From positions 2,735,297-2,799,296 of the forward strand of contig NZ_CP095848.1 of assembly GCF_023101345.1 (NCBI RefSeq): a stretch of DNA of 64,000 nt. Reading direction: 5' to 3'. This stretch comes from Hymenobacter sublimis (lineage in GTDB: Bacteria; Bacteroidota; Bacteroidia; Cytophagales; Hymenobacteraceae). Both the position numbers and the translations under genes were made by a program. The notes below the pieces were generated by a model. That model was not told where the DNA came from. It was given only the letters and a program-made list of their open reading frames with translations, and did no database searches. Each line of letters opens with the position of its first letter. The stretch's first letter is position 1. Shown piece by piece: positions 42,187-50,007 of the stretch.

Positions 42187-43485
42187 ATGAACCTGACTTC
42201 TGCTCCCATACATGCCGCCGCGGCCCCCGCTGCCCCGGCCCTGCTCAGCCGGTTTCGCGCCGTGCGGCAACAAACCGAGGCCCTGTGCCACCCCTTGCTG
42301 CCCGAGGATACCGTGGTGCAGCCCGTCATTGATGTGAGCCCTCCAAAGTGGCATTTGGCCCACACTACCTGGTTTTTCGAAACGTTTCTGCTGCGGGAAT
42401 ACCTGCCGGGCTACTCGGTTTACCACCCCGACTACGCTTTCCTGTTCAACTCCTACTACAACTCCCTGGGCTCCCGCGTTAACCGCGCTGACCGCGGCAC
42501 GTTGTCGCGCCCGCCTTTGCAGGAGGTGTATGCATACCGAGCTTTTGTAGATGGGAAAATGGAGGAGCTGCTGGCCCTGCAAGACACGCTACCGGCCGCG
42601 TTTCAGGAACTCTTTGAGCTGGGCCTGCAGCACGAGCAGCAGCACCAGGAGCTGCTAGCCACCGATATCAAGTACATCCTCAGCACCAGTCCGCTGGCTC
42701 CGGCCTACCAACCGGCGCCGGCCTTGCCAACGGCTACCTCACCGGCGCCGCCTGTTAGCTGGCTGCCGGTGGCGGGCGGGATTCACCTCATTGGGTTTGC
42801 CGGGGAAGGGTTTTGCTTTGACAACGAGCAGGCCCCGCACAATACTTACGTGGCTGATTTCGAGCTGCAAAACCGCCTGGTTACCAACGCTGAATACCTA
42901 GAGTTCATGGAGGCCGGCGGCTACCGCGACTTTCGCTACTGGCTGGGGGAGGGCTGGGAGCTGGTGCAGCAGCAGGGTTGGGAAGCTCCTCTGTACTGGG
43001 TACTGCGCGACGGGCAGTGGCACCGCTTCACCCACCACGGCCTGGTACCCGTGAACCTAGCCGCCCCCGTGACGCATATTAGCTTTTACGAGGCTGATGC
43101 CTACGCACACTGGCGGGGCTGCCGCCTGCCCACGGAGCAGGAATGGGAAATTGCTGCCCGCCAGTTCGGGGCCACGCCCACGGGCACTTTCCTTGAAAGT
43201 GGCCTCTACGACCCGCAACCTCTGGCCCCAGACGCCCCTACTGACCAGTGCCACCAGCTCCTCGGCGACGCCTGGGAGTGGACTTATTCGGCCTACCACC
43301 CCTACCCCGGCTACCGGCGCGCGGCCGGCGCCCTGGGCGAATACAACGGCAAATTCATGCTTAACCAAATGGTACTGCGGGGCGGCTCCTGCGCTACCCC
43401 CCAAAGCCACATTCGCCTCACGTACCGCAATTTTTTTCACGCCGACAAGCGCTGGCAATTTACAGGCATCCGGCTGGCCCGCTGA
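42187..43485 (+). CDS. egtB: Ergothioneine biosynthesis sulfoxide synthase EgtB
   Basis: Non-haem iron enzyme joining hercynine and a cysteine-type thiol through a C-S sulfoxide bond. It is 432 residues. The N-terminal DinB-like domain has WHLAHTTWFFE (about 58), then the iron-binding H-x3-H-x-E in LQHEQQHQELL (about 150). The C-terminal FGE-sulfatase/formylglycine-type domain includes VTNAEYLEFM, LPTEQEWEIAAR, GDAWEWTYSAY and VLRGGSCATPQ. It is followed at 116 bp by egtD. With no egtA or egtC in the cluster, direct use of cysteine (as in some bacterial and fungal enzymes) is plausible. Confidence 0.92.
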   Translation: MNLTSAPIHAAAAPAAPALLSRFRAVRQQTEALCHPLLPEDTVVQPVIDVSPPKWHLAHTTWFFETFLLREYLPGYSVYHPDYAFLFNSYYNSLGSRVNRADRGTLSRPPLQEVYAYRAFVDGKMEELLALQDTLPAAFQELFELGLQHEQQHQELLATDIKYILSTSPLAPAYQPAPALPTATSPAPPVSWLPVAGGIHLIGFAGEGFCFDNEQAPHNTYVADFELQNRLVTNAEYLEFMEAGGYRDFRYWLGEGWELVQQQGWEAPLYWVLRDGQWHRFTHHGLVPVNLAAPVTHISFYEADAYAHWRGCRLPTEQEWEIAARQFGATPTGTFLESGLYDPQPLAPDAPTDQCHQLLGDAWEWTYSAYHPYPGYRRAAGALGEYNGKFMLNQMVLRGGSCATPQSHIRLTYRNFFHADKRWQFTGIRLAR

Positions 43486-43600
43486 TTCCGGCCGCCTGCC
43501 ACCGCACCTTTCCCGGCACTGCTTGGCTACTGCTCACACGCATTGTTCTACTTTGCGCCCGGCGGCCGGCACCCGGCGTCTCCTTTCCCTCGTCTCTGCT

Positions 43601-44641
43601 ATGCGTTCTGCTCCTGCTTCCGCCCCTGCCCCTGCCCTACCCCCAACCGACACCTCTACCGCCGCACAAGACAGCAGCGCGCCCACCCCGGCCAGTGCCT
43701 TGCAGCAGCACGTGCGAGCGGGGCTGAGCCGGCCGTTCAAGGCGTTATCGTCCATGTATTTCTATGATGACGAGGGTAGCCGGCTGTTTCAGCAGATTAT
43801 GGCCCTGCCGGAGTACTACCCTACCCGCACGGAGTTTACCCTGCTAACCCAGCACCAAGCCGCCATTGGTGCCGCCCTGCGCCCGCAGGAGCCCACGGAG
43901 CCGTTTTTCCTGCTGGAGCTGGGGGCCGGCGACGGACTAAAAACCAAGATTCTGCTGCGCCATCTGCTGGAAACCGGAGCTCAGTTTACCTACGTGCCGG
44001 TGGATATTTCGGAGGCTGCTTTGGCGGGACTGGCTGCCAGCTTGCGCGCTGAGCTGCCTACCCTGCACGTAGAGCCCGTAGTGGCTGATTACGCCGATGC
44101 GTTACGGCTCATGGCCAGCCGGCCGGGCCGCAAAGCGGTGCTGTTCCTGGGTTCGAACATCGGCAATTTTCTCCCCGAGGACCGGCACCGCTTTCTGCAG
44201 AATTTGGCCCTACCTCTCACCCCCGACGACCGGCTGCTGGTAGGCTTCGACCTGCAAAAGAACCCGCGGCTTATTCGGGCGGCCTACGACGACAGCCAGG
44301 GCGTAACGGCCCGTTTCAATCTGAACCTGCTGCGCCGCCTAAACCGGGAGCTGGGCGCTGATTTCGACCTAGCCCAGTGGCAGCACTACACGGATTATGA
44401 CCCGCTGAGCGGAGCCGTGCGGTCCTTCCTGGTGAGTTCCCGGGCCCAAACGGTCCAGTTCGCTACCCTGAATTGGGCCGTGGACTTTGCCGCTTGGGAA
44501 ATGATTCACACCGAAAATTCCTACAAATTCACCCGCTCCGGCATTGCGGCTACCGCGGAGGCGGCGGGCTTTACGGTGCAGGAGTTTTTTACCGATGCCC
44601 AGGACTATTTTGCGGACGTAATTCTGCAACCCACCCCCTGA
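43601..44641 (+). CDS. egtD: L-histidine N-alpha-methyltransferase EgtD
   Basis: Trimethylates histidine to hercynine with S-adenosylmethionine. The ATG at 43601 (MRSAPASAPAPALPP) gives 346 residues, a normal length with a short Ala/Pro-rich start. The open frame continues upstream into egtB in another frame and is not meaningful there. Landmarks: SMYFYDDEGSRLFQQI (substrate histidine site) near residue 48, SAM site LLELGAGDGLKTKILL near 105, LFLGSNIGNF near 185 and GFDLQKNP near 215. It works with the adjacent egtB. Confidence 0.92.
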   Translation: MRSAPASAPAPALPPTDTSTAAQDSSAPTPASALQQHVRAGLSRPFKALSSMYFYDDEGSRLFQQIMALPEYYPTRTEFTLLTQHQAAIGAALRPQEPTEPFFLLELGAGDGLKTKILLRHLLETGAQFTYVPVDISEAALAGLAASLRAELPTLHVEPVVADYADALRLMASRPGRKAVLFLGSNIGNFLPEDRHRFLQNLALPLTPDDRLLVGFDLQKNPRLIRAAYDDSQGVTARFNLNLLRRLNRELGADFDLAQWQHYTDYDPLSGAVRSFLVSSRAQTVQFATLNWAVDFAAWEMIHTENSYKFTRSGIAATAEAAGFTVQEFFTDAQDYFADVILQPTP

Positions 44642-44684
44642 CACCGCCCTTGCCAGAACGGCAGAGGGGTCGCTTAACTTCGCT

Positions 44685-45812
44685 ATGTCCGCCACTTCTG
44701 CCCCTGATGTAATTAACCTAGCCTCCGGTTACGGCTCGTTTCCGCCCCCAGCTGTGGCTACAGCAGCGGCCCTGCGCCTGCTGCAGGCAACCGGGCCGCT
44801 GCCCGTAGCTGAGGTGGCTGGTTTACCCGAGTTGCGGGCAGCGCTAGCCGAGTTTTACCAGCAGGCCGGGGCGGATCGGGTTCAGCCTGAGCAGGTAGTC
44901 GTGACGGGTGGCACCAAAGCGGCGCTATTTGCCCTGCTGCAAGCCGTTCTTCGGCCCGGCGACGAGGTGTTACTGCCTACTCCCAATTGGTTTGGCTTCT
45001 GGGAACTAGTTACGCGGGCGGGGGGCATCGTGCGGGTCCTACCTCTCAATTCAGCCGATAACTATGCCCTTTCGCCCGAAACCTTGCGGGCGGCCCTCAC
45101 GCCCCGAACCCGCTTGGTGCTTCTTTCCAACCCGAACAACCCCACGGGCCGGGTGTACTCGCGGGCGGAAATAGCGGGCTGGCTGCGTGTGACGCAAGAC
45201 TTCCCCGACCTGTTCGTGCTCAGCGACGAAATCTATAACGGCATTACGTTCGGCCCCGAGCCAGTGCCTACCCTGCTCAGCTTCCCCGACCCGCACCAGC
45301 GGCACCTGGTGGTGAATGGGTACAGCAAGTCTTTGGCCCTGATTGGCTGGGGCATTGGCTACTTGGTGGCTCCCCGGGCTATAGCCCAGGCCTGCGTGGC
45401 CAAGCTGCACGCTACGGGTAGCGCCGTGCCAGTGCTGCAGCAGCACGCTGCCCTGGCCGCCACACATAACGCCTCTGCTATTGCTGGGGGCTTAGTTGAG
45501 AACCTGCAGCCCGCTCGCCACCTAATGCAAACGGAGCTAGCCCTGCTGCCCCAGGTGCCCCCGCCGCAAGCCGAGGCGACCTACTACTTTTTCCCGGATT
45601 TGCGCGCCTACCTGCGCCCTGAGCTGGAACCCGCTGCCGCCTCCGCTGAGCTGGTAGCTCGCCTGCAGGCAGCTGGCGTAGCAGTGGTGGATGGCGCAAC
45701 GTGCGGCGCGCCGGGCTTCGGGCGGCTATCCTATGCGGTGCCAATGGCCCAGCTGGAGCAAGCACTGGAGCGGCTGCGCGTGGGGTTGGGCGCTCCGTTT
45801 GCTGCCAGGTAA
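44685..45812 (+). CDS. PLP-dependent class I aminotransferase, candidate C-S lyase partner of egtBD
   Basis: A 375-residue fold-type I enzyme starting 43 bp after egtD. It has VVTGGTKAALFALLQAVL near residue 70, the aromatic/Asn site SNPNNPTGRVYS near 150, the DEIYNGI segment near 185, the PLP-lysine in NGYSKSLALIGWGIG near 210 and a C-terminal arginine in FGRLSYAVP. By sequence alone it is an aspartate-aminotransferase-like enzyme. In other organisms ergothioneine synthesis ends with a PLP C-S lyase (EgtE or Egt2), and no other candidate is present here. The role is inference from position. An ordinary amino-acid transaminase is the alternative. Confidence 0.8.
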   Translation: MSATSAPDVINLASGYGSFPPPAVATAAALRLLQATGPLPVAEVAGLPELRAALAEFYQQAGADRVQPEQVVVTGGTKAALFALLQAVLRPGDEVLLPTPNWFGFWELVTRAGGIVRVLPLNSADNYALSPETLRAALTPRTRLVLLSNPNNPTGRVYSRAEIAGWLRVTQDFPDLFVLSDEIYNGITFGPEPVPTLLSFPDPHQRHLVVNGYSKSLALIGWGIGYLVAPRAIAQACVAKLHATGSAVPVLQQHAALAATHNASAIAGGLVENLQPARHLMQTELALLPQVPPPQAEATYYFFPDLRAYLRPELEPAAASAELVARLQAAGVAVVDGATCGAPGFGRLSYAVPMAQLEQALERLRVGLGAPFAAR

Positions 45813-45883
45813 GCGGCCGACGCAGTCGGCCGACCGGCCCCACTATCTGGAGGAGGTATGAAAGGTTCGGGAACGGGAGGTTG

Positions 45884-45891
45884 TACCTTTG
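45884..45891 (+). promoter_or_regulatory. -7 box that sets the MATE gene start
   Basis: TACCTTTG lies 20 bp before ATG 45912. A longer open frame from 45858 would place this promoter inside the gene, so the ATG at 45912 is preferred. Confidence 0.65.
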
Positions 45892-45911
45892 CTGCTTCTT
45901 GTTGCTGCCGT

Positions 45912-47288
45912 ATGTCTTCCCGCTCCTCGCTTCGCTCCCACCTGCTGCCCACCCTCGACTTAGCCTATCCCGTGATGCTCAGCCAGCTGGGTCATGTGCT
46001 GGTAAACGTCTGCGACGGGATGGTGGTTGGCCAGACGGGCAAGGTTCCGCTAGCCGCTGTTTCGCTCAGCGTCAACGTGAACACTGTAATCATGGTCCTC
46101 GGCCTGGGCCTGACCATGGGCATCACGCCGCTGGTAGCCGCCGCCGATGGGCGCCGCGACGTGGCCGGCCTGGGCCGGCTGCTGGTGAACGGGGTGTGGC
46201 TAAGTCTGGCGGCCGGCGTAGTGCTGGCTTTGTGCGGCCTGCTAGTGCCCACGGTGCTGCCCTACCTCAACCAGCCCGCTGAGGTAGTAGCGCTAGCCAC
46301 GCCTTGGGTGCGCGTCCTGTTTCTCTCACTCCTACCCCTGATGGTGTTTCAAGGCTTCAAGCAGTTTGCCGAAGGCCTTGGGCTTACCCGCCAGGCCATG
46401 CTGCTTTCCATTCAGGCCAACGTGCTGAACGCGGTGCTCTGCTACGGGCTGGTGTTTGGCAAGCTGGGCCTGCCGGAGCTGGGCATGATGGGCGCGGCCT
46501 GGGCTACCCTGCTGGCCCGCGTGCTCATGGCCGTACTCATGGCCGCCTATGTGCTGCGCGCCGTGCGCCTGCGCCCCTACCGCGAGGCTGCTGCCCGCAA
46601 CCTGCGGCCCGATGCCACCGTCCTGCGCCGCCTCCTGGGGCTGGGCTCACCCATTGGCGTGCAGATGATGTTTGAAATGGGAGCCTTTAGCTTTTCAGGT
46701 ATTATGATTGGCTGGCTGGGCGCCACCGACTTAGCCGCACATTATATTGCCATCAACGTGGCATCCGTTACCTACATGGCGGCCAGCGGCATTGCGGCGG
46801 CGGCTACCATTCGGGTGGGCAAGCACCTGGGCAGCCAGGATGCCCACGGGGCCCGGCAGGCTGGGCTGGCGGCCTACTTGCTCACCTTCATCTTCATGAG
46901 CCTGATGGGCGTGCTGCTGGTAGTGGGCCGCCACTCCATCCCGCTGTACTACAACCACGACCCCGCCGTAGTGGCCCAGGCGGCCTCCTTGCTGCTCATT
47001 GCCGCCGCATTTCAGGTTTCCGATGGCCTGCAGGTGGTAGGGCTGGGGGCGTTGCGGGGGCTGGAGGATGTGAAGGTCCCCTCTGTGGTGGCGCTGCTGG
47101 CTTACTGGGCCGCCGCCCTCCCCCTAGGCTACGTGCTGGGCTTCCGGCTGGGCTGGGGCGCTACGGGCGTGTGGGTGGGCCTGCTTACGGGCCTGAGCCT
47201 GGTGGCTGGCGTGCTGCTGCTGCGTTTCCGACGCCGACCGGTACTAACCGCCACCCCCGTGAACGAAGCGGCCCTCGCCGCGCGTTAA
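45912..47288 (+). CDS. MATE family efflux transporter
   Basis: A 458-residue inner-membrane antiporter with twelve predicted helices in two similar halves. Helix 1 opens LDLAYPVMLSQLGHVLVNVCDGMVVG (hallmark PVMLSQLG), the second half opens LGSPIGVQMMFEMGAFSF, and long Leu/Val/Ala helices lie between. MATE proteins export cationic compounds in exchange for Na+ or H+. It starts 99 bp after the aminotransferase with its own -7 box. A role in exporting a product of the ergothioneine cluster is possible but unsupported. Confidence 0.9.
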   Translation: MSSRSSLRSHLLPTLDLAYPVMLSQLGHVLVNVCDGMVVGQTGKVPLAAVSLSVNVNTVIMVLGLGLTMGITPLVAAADGRRDVAGLGRLLVNGVWLSLAAGVVLALCGLLVPTVLPYLNQPAEVVALATPWVRVLFLSLLPLMVFQGFKQFAEGLGLTRQAMLLSIQANVLNAVLCYGLVFGKLGLPELGMMGAAWATLLARVLMAVLMAAYVLRAVRLRPYREAAARNLRPDATVLRRLLGLGSPIGVQMMFEMGAFSFSGIMIGWLGATDLAAHYIAINVASVTYMAASGIAAAATIRVGKHLGSQDAHGARQAGLAAYLLTFIFMSLMGVLLVVGRHSIPLYYNHDPAVVAQAASLLLIAAAFQVSDGLQVVGLGALRGLEDVKVPSVVALLAYWAAALPLGYVLGFRLGWGATGVWVGLLTGLSLVAGVLLLRFRRRPVLTATPVNEAALAAR

Positions 47289-47409
47289 GCAGCACAGCCA
47301 GAATCTGCTGCCCGACCAGAAACAACTCACCAAGGTGTACAAGGTGCGGGTGCCGGGCGTAGGTTTCTGCCAGCTGATTATCTTTTCTCGTTAGCTTCTT
47401 TAGCGCTAC

Positions 47410-47979
47410 ATGCTGTTTCCTCTGTCGCTGCCCTTGTTACTGAGTTTCTTTACCGCCGGGCAAGGTCCGGCCGCGGCGGCCCCGGCCGCAAAGCCGGCTC
47501 CGGCCAGGCTTGAGTGGCGGGCCGACCGGCAGCTTACTTGGGAAGACTTCAAAAGCCGCCCAACCTCCGACCGGCTGGCGGCGCTTACTTCTTCCACCAT
47601 TGACGCCAAGGTAGGCTGCGTCGATTATGTTTTCTCGGCTCAGGTACAGGCGGTGTTCGTGCCCACCGAGTCGTGGGTGCGCGACCCCAAACGGGCCACT
47701 CCAGCCCTGTTGCGCCACGAGCAGGTACATTTTGATCTGACGGAGGTGCACGCCCGGCTGCTACGCCAGAAGCTGAGCTTAGTCAAGTTCGACTGTGAAA
47801 AGCTGCAGCCGGCCTTCAGCAACATCACCAAAATGGCCTTCCTGACCTGGCAGCGCGAAGAAGCCCGCTACGACCAGGAAACCAATCATGGCCTGAACCT
47901 CCCTCGCCAGCAAGCCTGGGAGCAGCAAGTGCAGCAAAAACTCCAGCAGCTACAGGCCTTTGCCCTGGTGAAGCAGTAA
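47410..47979 (+). CDS. DUF922-type secreted zinc-protease-like protein
   Basis: 189 residues with a signal peptide (MLFPLSLPLLLSFFTAGQG). The start of the mature domain is RLEWRADRQLTWEDFKSRP, typical of the DUF922 group. An HExxH-type zinc site in LLRHEQVHFDLTEVHARLL is at about residue 105, and Glu 118 in TEVH is a possible third ligand. A peptidase activity is predicted from the motif only; no substrate is known. The C terminus is a Gln-rich helix. Confidence 0.8.
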   Translation: MLFPLSLPLLLSFFTAGQGPAAAAPAAKPAPARLEWRADRQLTWEDFKSRPTSDRLAALTSSTIDAKVGCVDYVFSAQVQAVFVPTESWVRDPKRATPALLRHEQVHFDLTEVHARLLRQKLSLVKFDCEKLQPAFSNITKMAFLTWQREEARYDQETNHGLNLPRQQAWEQQVQQKLQQLQAFALVKQ

Positions 47980-47983
47980 AACG

Positions 47984-48342
47984 GTGAATGGGTGAATGAG
48001 TGAGTTGTCATGGCGAGCAGATCGGCGCTACCCATCCTCGCATTCAAATATGTCATGGCGAGGGCGCCGAAGCCATTCCTCCCCTGCCTATGACAAGCTT
48101 TCTAGCCTGACAAGCCCTTACTTCTGTGCTGGAGGTAAGGGCTTGTCACATGTCAGAGGGGTAGCACGTTGGTCAAGTTGGGTGGCTCCGTCGTGCCCCC
48201 GCGTTAGGATAGCGTAGCGGCGTTAATTTCTTTTTTACGTGAGCAGTTGCACTTTGCCGCTTGGGTTTTGCTGCCCATAGCGTAGTTGCTTTACGCTGCT
48301 ACCTCACTCAATCACCACTTCATAATTTCACAACTCCACCAT
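47984..48342. repeat. Dispersed nested inverted-repeat element, copy C
   Basis: The 363-bp gap between the DUF922 gene and csaA. The outer left arm is GGTGAATGGGTGAATGAGTG (47985 on) and the outer right arm is CTCACTCAATCACCACTT (48303 on). An inner word TGTCATGGCGAGGGCGCCGA followed by AGCCATTCCTCC starts at 48051. The core hairpin is TGACAAGCCCTTAC (48108-48121) with its perfect reverse complement at 48135-48148. The tag AGGGGTAGCACGTTGGTCA lies at 48157-48175. No gene is seen in it. Confidence 0.72.
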
Positions 48343-48675
48343 ATGCTAACCTGGGCTGAATTTGAACGCGTTGATGTGCGGGTCGGGACGATTGTAGAGG
48401 CGCGGGAATTTCCGGCGGCCCGGCGGCCGGCCTACCAGCTGCTCATTGACTTGGGCCCCGAAATCGGACAGAAGAAGTCCAGCGCCCAAATAACGCATCA
48501 TTACCAGCCGGCCGAACTACTAGGGCGGCAGGTGCTGTGCGTCGTGAACTTTCCGCCCAAGCAAATTGGCAAGTTCCTTTCCGAGGTGCTCGTTACCGGA
48601 GCCGCTGATGCTGAGGGCCACATTGTGCTGGCCACCGTGGCCGGGCCCGTGCCCAATGGCAGCCGCCTAATTTAG
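48343..48675 (+). CDS. csaA: CsaA-like tRNA-binding-domain chaperone
   Basis: A 110-residue OB-fold protein of the CsaA type, described in Bacillus as a secretion-related chaperone with a tRNA-binding fold. MLTWAEFERVDVRVGTIVEAREF at the N terminus (hallmark DVRVGTIVEA) is followed by KKSSAQITHHY, LLGRQVLCVVNFPPKQIG and the end GPVPNGSRLI. ATG 48343 is chosen, since the upstream in-frame ATG (48286) lies in repeat sequence. Its stop codon overlaps that of the convergent DUF4296 gene. Confidence 0.9.
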   Translation: MLTWAEFERVDVRVGTIVEAREFPAARRPAYQLLIDLGPEIGQKKSSAQITHHYQPAELLGRQVLCVVNFPPKQIGKFLSEVLVTGAADAEGHIVLATVAGPVPNGSRLI

Positions 48676-49070
48676 TTGCGGTTGATTACGGGTCCTTGGG
48701 GCGTGCCAGCGGGCTGCAGCTTGGCTTCGCGCAGGGCCAGGCTGTCGACCACCGCGGCGTAAATTTCATCCAGGTCCTTATCGTGGATGGCGTAGTAGCG
48801 GTAGCTCTGCGTGAACGAGGAATCGTTGACCTCGTAGCGCCAGTACAGATTTTTTTGGGCTACGTGAAATAAGGCCCGCGCTGAGTCGGTGGGCAGGCCG
48901 GCGGCGTCGGTACGGGCTTCCAGCGTGTGGAGCTCAATGAGCAGGCGCACCATCTTTTCGCGCGGAATCAGCTGGCGCGGGGGCGCTACCTCATCCGGCT
49001 TCTGGCAGGCCGTAACCAGCAGGGTTAAAGCGCCCAGCCACGTCATCACACGAAACGAATATTTTTTCAC
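48672..49070 (-). CDS. DUF4296 lipoprotein
   Basis: 132 residues from a GTG start. The lipoprotein signal MKKYSFRVMTWLGALTLLVTAC has lipobox LVTAC. The mature part matches the DUF4296 layout: IPREKMVRLLIELHTLEAR, then DSARALFHVAQKNLYWRYEV, then DLDEIYAAVVDSL. Function unknown; the family is confined to Bacteroidota. A TAACTTTG -7 box ends 5 bp before the GTG, so the message is likely leaderless. It converges on csaA with the last bases of the two stops shared (TTAG). Confidence 0.88.
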   Translation of the reverse strand: MKKYSFRVMTWLGALTLLVTACQKPDEVAPPRQLIPREKMVRLLIELHTLEARTDAAGLPTDSARALFHVAQKNLYWRYEVNDSSFTQSYRYYAIHDKDLDEIYAAVVDSLALREAKLQPAGTPQGPVINRN

Positions 49071-49075
49071 AGTGG

Positions 49076-49083
49076 CAAAGTTA
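49076..49083 (-). promoter_or_regulatory. -7 box directly before the DUF4296 GTG start
   Basis: TAACTTTG on the minus strand, ending 5 bp before the start codon at 49070. It lies in the 37-bp gap to the divergent DUF58 gene. Confidence 0.6.
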
Positions 49084-49107
49084 GGAGGAACCCGTAGTTT
49101 AGTCTAA

Positions 49108-50007
49108 ATGAAACCCGCCGATTCGCCTTTCCAGCACCTCGTCCGCAAGCTTCGGCAAATGGAAATCCGCATTCTGAAGGCGGTAGATGCCCAGCTACAG
49201 GGCGATTTTCATTCCGTTTTTAAAGGTACAGGCCTGGAGTTTGATGATGTACGGCTGTATCAGTACGGCGACGAGGTGCGCGCCATTGACTGGGCCGTTT
49301 CCAGCAAAGGGCACGGCACCTTCGTAAAAACCTACAAGGAAGAACGGGAGCAGCAGGTGCTTTTATTGCTCGATGTCAGCGCCTCCCAGCAGGTAGGAGC
49401 TGCGGCCCGGCGTAAGATTGACGTGGGCCGAGAAATTTGTGGGGTGCTGGCCTTGGCCGCCGCCCGGCAAGATGCCCAGCTCGGCATTCTGGCTTTTTCC
49501 GACCAGAAGGAGCTGTACCTAGCTCCCGGCAAGGGCATTCGGCACGCCTATTCGCTAATTAAACGCCTGTTTGAGCTAACCCCACGCAGCCGCCACACGG
49601 CCGTGGCGGGCGGCATTAAGCAGGCCCTGGGACTGCTCAAGCGCCGCACCATCGTGCTCTTGATTTCCGACTTTATTGATGCCGAATACGAGCGGGAGCT
49701 GACCATGCTAGCCCGCAAGCACGACCTGATTGTGCTGCAGCTGCTGGATCAGCGGGAGCGGGAGTTTCCGCCCCTGGGCATCATTCCGCTCCACGACCAG
49801 GAATCGGGGCGCACGGTGTGGGTGAATACGTCTTCGGCCGCCTTTCGGGCCCGCTACCGCGCTACCTACGAGCAGAACCGGGAGCAGATTGGCCAGATCT
49901 GCCGCCGTCACCGCACCGAATATCTGTCCATTGCCACCGACACGGATTTTGTACCGCAGCTGGTGCATCTGTTCCGGCGGCGCAACCAGCGTGGGGGTCG
50001 TGGGTAA
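49108..50007 (+). CDS. DUF58 domain protein (aerotolerance operon type)
   Basis: A 299-residue cytoplasmic protein. LEFDDVRLYQYGDEVRAIDWAVSS (hallmark GDEVRAIDW) is near residue 50 and is followed by a degenerate VWA-like region: LLLLDVSASQQVG (metal-site-like DxSxS), GILAFSDQKELYLAPGKG and VLLISDFIDAEYE. This is the DUF58 family found in MoxR-Bat operons. The MoxR ATPase gene is not adjacent in the window. It overlaps or abuts the next gene (candidate starts at 50000 and 50009), suggesting translational coupling. Confidence 0.9.
   Translation: MKPADSPFQHLVRKLRQMEIRILKAVDAQLQGDFHSVFKGTGLEFDDVRLYQYGDEVRAIDWAVSSKGHGTFVKTYKEEREQQVLLLLDVSASQQVGAAARRKIDVGREICGVLALAAARQDAQLGILAFSDQKELYLAPGKGIRHAYSLIKRLFELTPRSRHTAVAGGIKQALGLLKRRTIVLLISDFIDAEYERELTMLARKHDLIVLQLLDQREREFPPLGIIPLHDQESGRTVWVNTSSAAFRARYRATYEQNREQIGQICRRHRTEYLSIATDTDFVPQLVHLFRRRNQRGGRG

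Noticed and set aside
45858..45911. Longer N terminus for the MATE transporter
   Set aside because: A consensus -7 box (45884-45891) lies within it, and the added residues (Gly/Cys-rich) are unlike MATE N termini.
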